Source: Lysobacterales bacterium CG_4_10_14_3_um_filter_64_11
GTDB lineage: Bacteria > Pseudomonadota > Gammaproteobacteria > Xanthomonadales > Xanthomonadaceae
NCBI GenBank assembly: GCA_002782905.1
Contig: PFJA01000042.1
Location: 1-8,182 of the forward strand
Reading direction: 5' to 3'
DNA: 8,182 bases
In this document: one piece after another, positions 1-5,636 of the stretch
Numbering within the stretch: position 1 is the stretch's first letter
How the letters are laid out: the number at the start of each line of letters is the position of its first letter
The notes under the pieces: generated by a model
Seen by the model: only the letters and a program-made list of their open reading frames with translations
Told to the model about the DNA's origin: nothing
The model's database searches: none
Translations under genes and position numbers: made by a program

Positions 1-1130
1 TCGGCAAGGACGCCCAGTTTTCGGTGCTGCATCGCGGCGCAATGGTTGGCCAGGCTTTGGCGCATGGCCGTATCGATTTTCGCGAGCGTGACTACCCATG
101 GAATGTGCGCAGCGGCGACGCAATCGGCCATCTGCGCGACGCCGAACCTGGCGAGGACGGCTATACCGTGCGGGGCGAGCGCATTGCGGCGGCTCCGGTG
201 CAAGCGATCGCGCTGGCGCTGGATGGCGTGCAGCGCGATGCACATGGCAAGTTGGCGGCCGATCACGATGGTGCGTTGCTGGTTGATGGCTGTCATCTGT
301 CGGTTGCCGAGTTGCTGGTGATCGCCGGCGATGTTGGCGCACAGACCGGCAATGTCGACAGCCGCATCCCGGTGCATGTCAAAGGCCATGTGCTTGCCGG
401 TTATCAGGTCAGAAGCAAAAAAGACGTGATCGTGGAGCACAACGTCGAGGACGCCATCGTGCGCGCCGGTGGCGGTGTGGTAGTCAAGGAAGGCATCCGC
501 GGCCACACCAGCGAGGTGTTCTCGCCACACGATGTGCAGGTCGGTTTTATCGAGAGTGCCCGGGTGTTCGCCAACGGTGATATTCGGGTACGCAACTCGG
601 TCATCAACGGCACGCTGTCGGCCAACGGCTCGATCAGCGTGGGCGGCAAAAACGCTGCGCGCGGCAGCCTGATGGGTGGTGTGGCCCACGCCAATCATCG
701 CATCGAGGTGGTCACCCTCGGCGCCAGCAGCTATGCCCGCACCGAGGTGGCAGTGGGCATGTCCAGCGAGGCGCGGGAAACGCTGGACGAATTGAATGCG
801 GAGTTGGCTGAACGCGAAACCGAGTTGTCATCGCTGCGGCAACTGGAGCAGCGGCTCAGTGCGCGACCGCCGGCAGACGTGGCCGAGGTCAGCAGCAAGC
901 TTCAGGCGACCCGCGCCAGCAGCGAGGCGCGGTTGGCCGAACTGCACGCGGCGCGCGCGCAGTTGTTGGCTTCGCTCGGCGATGTCGACGCGGCACGTGT
1001 GGTTGTGTACCGGCAATGCCACCCCGGTGTGATCGTGCAGATCCACGAACAACGGCACGAAGTCATCAGCGAACTGGGGCCGGGGCAATTCGTGTTGCGC
1101 GAGGGCGCAGTGGTTTATCTGCCCCGCTGA
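1..1130 (+). CDS. DUF342/FapA-family polymerisation-domain protein, 5'-truncated
   Basis: The reading frame is open from the left edge (first full codon at 3) to TGA at 1128-1130, so the true start lies outside the window. GTG at 24 and ATG at 42 are in frame but internal. About nt 360-760 encodes a glycine-spaced, valine-rich repeat pattern (for example VHVKGHVLAGY, VRAGGGVVVKEGIRG, ANGDIRVRNSVINGTL, ANGSISVGG) typical of the right-handed beta-helix of DUF342/FapA proteins. It is followed at about nt 776-975 by a Glu/Leu/Arg-rich heptad region likely to form a coiled coil, then a short beta-rich C-terminus. This domain order matches the family. FapA in Vibrio acts in polar flagellar assembly and signalling, but most DUF342 proteins have no proven role, and no flagellar gene is visible here. 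Family assignment is fairly sure; function is open. Confidence 0.85.
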   Translation, partial: GKDAQFSVLHRGAMVGQALAHGRIDFRERDYPWNVRSGDAIGHLRDAEPGEDGYTVRGERIAAAPVQAIALALDGVQRDAHGKLAADHDGALLVDGCHLSVAELLVIAGDVGAQTGNVDSRIPVHVKGHVLAGYQVRSKKDVIVEHNVEDAIVRAGGGVVVKEGIRGHTSEVFSPHDVQVGFIESARVFANGDIRVRNSVINGTLSANGSISVGGKNAARGSLMGGVAHANHRIEVVTLGASSYARTEVAVGMSSEARETLDELNAELAERETELSSLRQLEQRLSARPPADVAEVSSKLQATRASSEARLAELHAARAQLLASLGDVDAARVVVYRQCHPGVIVQIHEQRHEVISELGPGQFVLREGAVVYLPR

Positions 1131-1207
1131 ATCGCGATAAACCACCGCGTGGCTACGAGATTACCCTCGGGCCAGCAGGCCGCAAAACTGGCACACTATG
1201 CGCCACC
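1131..1207 (+). promoter_or_regulatory. Short gap upstream of the RimK-like gene, possible promoter
   Basis: These 77 bases separate the DUF342 stop from the ligase start. They contain a small perfect stem (CCAC-CGC-GTGG, 1143-1153) without a following T-run, so I do not call a terminator. A CACACTATG stretch at 1192-1200, about 10 bases before the ATG, could serve as a weak -10 element, but I find no convincing -35 box. No Shine-Dalgarno sequence precedes the ATG. The ligase could be transcribed from here with a very short leader, or by readthrough from upstream. Confidence 0.2.
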
Positions 1208-2704
1208 ATGAGCCGCCTACTGATCGTCGTCGAAAAAACCTCGGATTGGGGTTCGTACTACCCCTCCGACAATGTGGTCTCCGCGGTGGATTACCTGAAG
1301 GAACCGTTGCGCGTTCAGGAATCCGAGCGCGAGCGCACCCAGGTCATCAACCTGTGTCGCAGCTACAAATACCTGGGCCTTGGCTATTACGTTTCGCTGC
1401 TGGCCGAGGCGCGCGGACACAAGGTTATCCCGTCGGTGCGCACCATCAATGACCTGCGCCGCCGCTCGCTGTATGGCGTGGACATCGAGGATCTCAATCA
1501 AAAGCTGACCAAATTCTTGCCTGACGGCTCACGCGACGCCACCGATTTCGGCCTGTTGCTGTATTTCGGCCAGACCAACTACACCGCTCTGGGCGATCTG
1601 GCGCGGCAGGTATTCGAAGCGTTTCCGTGCCCGATCCTGCGCATCGAGTTCGAGCGCGAGCGCGTGTGGCGGATTGCGTCGATCAAGCCATCCGGCCTGC
1701 ACACCCTTTCCGATGGCCAGGAAGATGCGTTCGCCGAGGCGCTGGCCGGCTTCAGCCGAAAGCTTTGGCGCAAACCGCGCGCGCGGCGCAGCTATCGCTA
1801 CGACATGGCGATGCTGCACGACGCCAACGACCCGATGCCGCCATCGGACAAGAAAGCGCTGAAACTGTTCATCGAAGCGGGCAAGGAGCTGGGTATTGAT
1901 CTCGACCCGATCGGCAAGAACGATTTTGCCCGATTGGCGGAATACGATGGCCTGTTCATCCGCGAGACTACGGCGCTGGATAATCACACCTACCGCTTTT
2001 CGCACCGCGCCGAGCGTGAAGGGATGGTGGTGATCGACGATCCGGTGTCGATTCTGCGTTGTACCAACAAGATTTATCTGCACGACCTGCTCAAGTCGCG
2101 CAATCTGTCTATCCCGCGCACCGAGATCGTATTCCGCGACGACCACAAGCAGCTTGCTGCGCTGCCCGACCTGATCGGTTTTCCGATCGTGTTGAAGATT
2201 CCCGATGGCAGCTTTTCGCGCGGCATCAGCAAGGTGGAAACGCTCGAACAGCTCAAAACCGCCGCCGAGCAATTGTTCCAGCACACCGCGTTGCTGCTGG
2301 CGCAGGAATACATGTACACCGAGTTCGACTGGCGAATCGGCGTGCTCGCCGGCCAGCCGTTGTATGCCTGTCAATACTTCATGTCGCGTGGTCATTGGCA
2401 GATCTACAACCACGCCGCGGCCAAGGGTGGCGACCGGGTGGGCAAGTTCAAGACACTGCCGGTGCGCGATGCGCCATCGGACGTGGTCAAGCTGGCGTTG
2501 CGCGCCACCCATGCCATCGGTGATGGCCTGTATGGCGTGGACATCAAGGCAAGCAAGGATCGCGTCGTGGTCATCGAGGTCAACGACAACCCGTCGATTG
2601 ATTCCGGCGTTGAGGATGGCTATCTCGGCGAGGACTTGTATCGTCGCATCATGGATGAGTTTTTGCGGCGGCTGGAGCGCAAGCGGCTGGGTATTCGCGA
2701 TTGA
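1208..2704 (+). CDS. RimK-like ATP-grasp ligase with RLAN N-terminal domain
   Basis: This 498-residue protein belongs to the RimK-related ATP-grasp family, which joins an amino acid (often glutamate) to a carboxylate through an acyl-phosphate intermediate. Residues ~1-190 (start MSRLLIVVEKTSDW) resemble the RLAN domain found before ATP-grasp in such proteins. Residues ~285-490 carry the ATP-grasp fold: NKIYLHDLL (K288), PIVLKIPDGSFSRGISKV (K330), DWRIGVL (R376) and the Mg-binding EVNDNPS (E457, N459). The length fits RLAN-RimK proteins (~490 aa), not E. coli RimK (~300 aa), so I do not use the symbol rimK or assume ribosomal protein S6 as substrate. I chose ATG 1208 because the protein homology begins there; the frame stays open upstream to about 1016, inside the DUF342 gene. 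No Shine-Dalgarno is visible. A convergent SET methyltransferase lies downstream. The catalytic residues look intact; the substrate is unknown. Confidence 0.9.
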   Translation: MSRLLIVVEKTSDWGSYYPSDNVVSAVDYLKEPLRVQESERERTQVINLCRSYKYLGLGYYVSLLAEARGHKVIPSVRTINDLRRRSLYGVDIEDLNQKLTKFLPDGSRDATDFGLLLYFGQTNYTALGDLARQVFEAFPCPILRIEFERERVWRIASIKPSGLHTLSDGQEDAFAEALAGFSRKLWRKPRARRSYRYDMAMLHDANDPMPPSDKKALKLFIEAGKELGIDLDPIGKNDFARLAEYDGLFIRETTALDNHTYRFSHRAEREGMVVIDDPVSILRCTNKIYLHDLLKSRNLSIPRTEIVFRDDHKQLAALPDLIGFPIVLKIPDGSFSRGISKVETLEQLKTAAEQLFQHTALLLAQEYMYTEFDWRIGVLAGQPLYACQYFMSRGHWQIYNHAAAKGGDRVGKFKTLPVRDAPSDVVKLALRATHAIGDGLYGVDIKASKDRVVVIEVNDNPSIDSGVEDGYLGEDLYRRIMDEFLRRLERKRLGIRD

Positions 2705-2914
2705 GCGGCAGGCATAGTCAGCCATGAAACCCGTCAAGCGCGAAGTCTCTCGTCCCAACAATAGCAAGAGCGGATAGTCCGCAAAAAACGTGAAGGGCGC
2801 AAAGAAGGCAACTCAAGATACGTGCTGCCCTTTGCGAACTTGGCGTCCTTCGCGGACCATTTGGCTTCGCTCTGTCGAGTCCGGTCATCGGCAAGACACG
2901 CAAAAAAAGCGGAA
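2705..2914. other. Convergent intergenic region
   Basis: These 210 bases lie between two converging genes and hold no credible protein gene. They contain the imperfect palindrome listed separately, a smaller perfect stem GCGGA-TAG-TCCGC at 2770-2782, and an A7 run at 2902-2908. Read on the minus strand, that run is a T7 tract six bases after the SET stop codon. A short AAAGC/GCTTT pairing spans the SET stop just before the T-tract and could be a weak terminator for the SET gene, but the stem is poor. Confidence 0.6.
2777..2857. repeat. Large imperfect inverted repeat (GCAAAG-type intergenic palindrome)
   Basis: The left arm (2777-2810) begins GTCCGC and contains ACG, AAG, CGCAAAG and GGCA. 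The reverse complement of the right arm (2826-2857) shows the same words in the same order with one two-base gap: GTCCGC, ACG, AAG, CGCAAAG, GGCA. The loop is about 15 bases (2811-2825). As RNA from either strand it would fold into a long interrupted hairpin. The wording (GCAAAG, CCTTCGCGGAC) resembles dispersed intergenic repeats I know from several proteobacterial genomes, but copy number cannot be judged from this window. Its position between convergent stops also allows a role as a two-way transcription barrier. Confidence 0.6.
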
Positions 2915-3406
2915 TCAACCGGGTGTGTCGGCTTTCTTGCTGCGCTTTGGCTGCAACAAGGTGCCCGTGCATTGTGGTGAACCACAGCGACAGGCCCACA
3001 GCTTTTTCAGCCTGGCGGTATGCGGCTCGTGCAGCACGATGCCGTAGTTGTAGGTCAGCTCTTCGCCCGGCGCGATAGCGCGGATGGCCTCGATCTGAAT
3101 CTTGTCCTTGTGGCGTTTGCCATTTTTGTTCTGGTGCACCACCGCCTCGCAATTGGGCGTGCAGCTGTGGTTGATGAAACGCGCGACATTACCGTCGACA
3201 TTGGCGTCGATGACGTAGTCCTCGTTCAACGTGAATAAGAAGGTATGGCCATCCTCGGGCTGCTCACCGTACAGCGCATCGACCTCGTCATGGCTGCGCA
3301 GCTTGCCCTTGTAGCGCACCACACGCTCACCGGCGGCGATGGCGTCGGTGGCAAACACGCCGTCGCCGTGAATCGCGGATTTTTTTGCAACAATTTTCCT
3401 GGCCAT
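2915..3406 (-). CDS. SET-domain protein-lysine methyltransferase (bacterial type)
   Basis: This 163-residue protein is essentially a lone SET plus post-SET domain, expected to transfer a methyl group from S-adenosylmethionine to protein lysines. Visible motifs are HGDGVFA (G14, G16; SAM-binding loop), the region around Y63 (EDYVIDAN), the signature RFINHSCTPNC (N79, H80, C82), GEELTYNYG (Y121; the more usual Asp is Asn120), and the post-SET zinc cluster CRCGSPQCTG (C139, C141, C146, with C82 as likely fourth ligand). No signal peptide or membrane segment is seen. The C-terminus is basic (KRSKK). I start at ATG 3406-3404; an adjacent in-frame TTG at 3409 is the alternative. The Shine-Dalgarno is weak. 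It converges with the RimK-like gene and diverges from the kelch gene. The family call is secure. The target protein is unknown: it may be an endogenous protein, or, as for some pathogen SET proteins, a host one. Confidence 0.93.
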   Translation of the reverse strand: MARKIVAKKSAIHGDGVFATDAIAAGERVVRYKGKLRSHDEVDALYGEQPEDGHTFLFTLNEDYVIDANVDGNVARFINHSCTPNCEAVVHQNKNGKRHKDKIQIEAIRAIAPGEELTYNYGIVLHEPHTARLKKLWACRCGSPQCTGTLLQPKRSKKADTPG

Positions 3407-3522
3407 CAATCAGTGCCTGCAAGCGGGGGGTAGGCGTGGCCGCCAGCAACACGGCAGCATACCGCCAGATCGGCATTATCGCCGGCCTTGTCGAACGCCG
3501 CTATCCTGCCACAATAGCGCGC
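3407..3522. promoter_or_regulatory. Divergent intergenic region between SET and kelch genes
   Basis: These 116 bases lie between the two divergent starts and should hold promoters for both. On the plus strand TTGTCG (3488-3493) and CACAAT (3510-3515) are separated by 16 bases and lie just before the kelch ATG at 3523. This would give an almost leaderless mRNA, which agrees with the lack of a Shine-Dalgarno. On the minus strand a GATAAT hexamer lies near 3474-3479, but no good -35 partner is present. Both assignments are by eye and tentative. Confidence 0.3.
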
Positions 3523-4599
3523 ATGACTATCTGGCCCACGCATCTGTTTGCACTGTTCGCCTTGCTGCTGTTGGCGGCGGCCTCGCCGGCCCTCGCTGGC
3601 GGCTTGGATGGCGTACCGCCACTGCCAGCGGCAGTATCCAACAACGCCGCGGCCGGCCTGCGCTACCACGGTGAAACTCGGCTGTACTCCTTCCTCGGCC
3701 TTGGCACCGGCAAGCAATGGCACGACATCACCCGCGCCGCGTATGGCTGGCACGAAGGCAGCAACCACTGGGTTGAACTGCCACCAGTGCCGGTGCCGCA
3801 AGGCCGTCTGGCCAGCATCGCGGCAGTTGCCGGCGGCACTATTTACCTGTTCGGCGGTTACACCGTGGCCGCAGACGGCCATGAAGTATCGACACCCGAG
3901 GTGCTGCGTTTTGCGCCGAGCACGGAAACCTGGAGCACGGCGCTGGCCATGCCAGTGCCAGTCGATGACAGTGCGGCGGTGGTGCTTGAAGATCGCTATA
4001 TCTATCTGATCAGTGGTTGGCACATGGATCGCAACGTCGCACTGGTGCAGGTCTACGACAGCCGCGATGATCGTTGGGCGCAGGCTACCGCGTTCCCCGG
4101 CGAACCGGTGTTCGGCCACGCTGCCGCCCTGCTTGGACGCACATTGCTGGTTTGTGACGGGGTGGTGCTGACGGTGCGTGATCGCAAACGCGACTTCGCT
4201 GCCAGCGATGCCTGTTGGCGCGGCGATATCAATGCCGGTGATCCGTTGCGCATTGCCTGGCGACGGATCGCCTCGCATCCGGGCGCGCCGCGCTATCGCA
4301 TGGGAGCCGCTGGCGACGCCGAGCACGCGCTGGCGCTGTTCGCTGGCGGCAGCGAAAACCCCTACAACTACGACGGCATGGGCTACGACGGCCAGCCCAG
4401 CCTGCCTTCGCCACGCGTGCAAGGCTATCGCCCTGATCGCGATCGTTGGTATGAACTGCCGCCGCTGCCGCTGCCCAGCATGGATCATCGTGGCATGCCA
4501 ATGGTTGACGGCAAGTTCTATCTGATTGGTGGCATGCGTGATGACCAACACGTGGCGGCCGATGTGATCGTGTACCGCGTGGGCGAGGTGCCGCAATGA
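3523..4599 (+). CDS. Exported kelch-repeat beta-propeller protein
   Basis: This 358-residue protein starts with a classic signal peptide: a hydrophobic core LFALFALLLLAAA (residues 8-20) and a likely cleavage after ALA at residue 25. The mature part shows kelch blades, each with a hydrophobic strand and a Gly-Gly or similar doublet followed later by a Trp: GGTIYLFGGY (104-113), DRYIYLISGW (157-166), ALALFAGGSE (269-278) and DGKFYLIGGM (329-338), with W137, W185 and W309 in the ETW, DRW and DRWYELPPLPLP units. About six blades are likely, as in NanM-type sialic-acid mutarotases and galactose-oxidase-like propellers. I see no copper-site signature, so I do not assign an enzyme activity. The ATG at 3523 is chosen because it places the signal peptide at the N-terminus; the frame is open further upstream. 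Its last four bases overlap the VIT start (ATGA), indicating translational coupling. It is periplasmic or secreted; its role is unknown. Confidence 0.88.
   Translation: MTIWPTHLFALFALLLLAAASPALAGGLDGVPPLPAAVSNNAAAGLRYHGETRLYSFLGLGTGKQWHDITRAAYGWHEGSNHWVELPPVPVPQGRLASIAAVAGGTIYLFGGYTVAADGHEVSTPEVLRFAPSTETWSTALAMPVPVDDSAAVVLEDRYIYLISGWHMDRNVALVQVYDSRDDRWAQATAFPGEPVFGHAAALLGRTLLVCDGVVLTVRDRKRDFAASDACWRGDINAGDPLRIAWRRIASHPGAPRYRMGAAGDAEHALALFAGGSENPYNYDGMGYDGQPSLPSPRVQGYRPDRDRWYELPPLPLPSMDHRGMPMVDGKFYLIGGMRDDQHVAADVIVYRVGEVPQ
4585..4590 (+). promoter_or_regulatory. Ribosome binding site of the VIT-family gene
   Basis: GAGGTG, five bases before the ATG at 4596, lies inside the last codons of the kelch gene. 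It is the clearest Shine-Dalgarno in the window and supports both the chosen start and coupled translation through the ATGA overlap. Confidence 0.6.
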
Positions 4600-5630
4600 G
4601 TGCAATCGACAGTTGGTACGAGGAGCGTCAGTCGGCATGGTTGTATCGGCGGTTGGCACAAAGCGAGCGCAAATCCGGGGTGGCAAAGCTGTTTGCCGAG
4701 CTTGCCGCGGCCGCCGAACAGCAGGCACTGCATTGGGAAGGCTTGCTGAGCGCCGATGGCCATGCGCTGCCGGTGTTTCGTCCGGGTTGGCGGGCACGGT
4801 TGGCGGCGCGGCTAGCGGCAGTGTTCGGCGGCAACCGGATCAAGCCGCTGCTTGCCGCCTTGAAAGTGCGCGGCCTGTCGATTTATTCCATGCCCACCGC
4901 CAGCGGCCATGCCGTGCCGCAATCGCTGGCCGACGTCGGTCGTGGCCACCGCGCCGTCGGCGGTGGCAATCTGCGAGCCGCCATTTTCGGCATCAACGAT
5001 GGCCTGGTCTCAAACGCCAGCCTGGTGCTGGGCATGGTCGGTGCCAGTGCCGATACCGGCATCGTGTTGACCACCGGCGTCGCCGGCTTGCTGGCCGGCG
5101 CGTTGTCGATGGCGTCGGGCGAATACGTCTCGGTGCGCTCACAGCGCGAGTTGTTCGAACACCAGATCGCGCTCGAACGCGAAGAATTGGCCGAATATCC
5201 GGAAGCGGAGGCCGAAGAGCTGGCATTGATCTATGCGGCGCGTGGGCTGTCGCTCGAAGAAGCGCGCGCGTTGGCCACGCGCATGGTCAGCGATCCGGCG
5301 GTGGCGCTGGATGTGCTGAGCCGCGAGGAGTTGGGCCTGAACCCGGATGATCTGGGCTCGCCGATCGGCGCTGCCGGCTTCTCGTTTGTGGCGTTCACCC
5401 TCGGCGCGCTGATTCCACTGCTGCCGTTTTTTTTCGGCACGGTGCTGCCCGGTGCGGCGCTGGCCGGCTCGCTGCTGGCAGCCGCCGGCTTGTTTGCCAC
5501 CGGTGCCGCGATGAGCCTGTTCACTGGCCGCAACGCGGCATGGGGTGGTCTGCGCATGCTTGCCATTGGCGGCGGCGCCGGCGCCCTGACGTTCACCATT
5601 GGCCGTCTGGTCGGTGCCGGAATCGGTTGA
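4596..5630 (+). CDS. VIT/CCC1-family Fe/Mn transporter with ferritin-like N-terminal segment
   Basis: This 344-residue inner-membrane protein belongs to the VIT1/CCC1 family, which moves Fe2+ or Mn2+ out of the cytoplasm. Residues 125-344 hold the transporter: the signature NLRAAIFGINDGLVSN (D135), two first helices (~137-176) with LAGALSMASGEYVSV (M172, E176), a Glu-rich cytoplasmic metal-binding loop (~185-250; E188, E194, E196, E197, E200, E203, E205, E207, E208), and three further helices (~258-280, 283-309, 318-341). Residues 1-~120 resemble the ferritin/erythrin-like extension of ferritin-CCC1 proteins (E9/E10, Y17, LAQSE, FAELAAAAEQ..HW), but lack a clear ExxH iron-ligand motif. The start ATG overlaps the kelch stop and has a GAGGTG Shine-Dalgarno. 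recC follows after 6 bases. Metal export is inferred from the family; iron versus manganese cannot be decided. An eight-T run encoding FFF lies at 5427-5434. Confidence 0.92.
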   Translation: MSAIDSWYEERQSAWLYRRLAQSERKSGVAKLFAELAAAAEQQALHWEGLLSADGHALPVFRPGWRARLAARLAAVFGGNRIKPLLAALKVRGLSIYSMPTASGHAVPQSLADVGRGHRAVGGGNLRAAIFGINDGLVSNASLVLGMVGASADTGIVLTTGVAGLLAGALSMASGEYVSVRSQRELFEHQIALEREELAEYPEAEAEELALIYAARGLSLEEARALATRMVSDPAVALDVLSREELGLNPDDLGSPIGAAGFSFVAFTLGALIPLLPFFFGTVLPGAALAGSLLAAAGLFATGAAMSLFTGRNAAWGGLRMLAIGGGAGALTFTIGRLVGAGIG

Positions 5631-5636
5631 CCGATC

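Noticed and set aside
1016..1207. N-terminal extension of the RimK-like protein to 1016
   Set aside because: This stretch overlaps the end of the DUF342 gene in another frame and has no RLAN similarity. The conserved protein begins at ATG 1208.
1529..2767. A 412-codon minus-strand frame opposite the RimK-like gene
   Set aside because: The plus strand has intact ATP-grasp motifs. The antisense product has no recognisable domain.
2724..2777. A 17-codon basic mini-ORF starting ATG after the ligase gene
   Set aside because: There is no Shine-Dalgarno, it ends inside the palindrome region, and a frame this short is expected by chance.
2770..2782. Perfect stem GCGGA-TAG-TCCGC as a terminator of the ligase gene
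   Set aside because: It is followed by A residues, not T, on the plus strand. On the minus strand the T-run comes before the stem, so the terminator layout is wrong in both directions.
3385..3522. N-terminal extension of the kelch protein to 3385
   Set aside because: It would overlap the start of the divergent SET gene and bury the signal peptide 46 residues inside the protein.
3406..4797. A 463-codon minus-strand frame opposite the kelch gene
   Set aside because: It runs antisense to a well-supported exported kelch protein and crosses into the VIT gene. Its composition is that of a shadow frame and no motif is seen.
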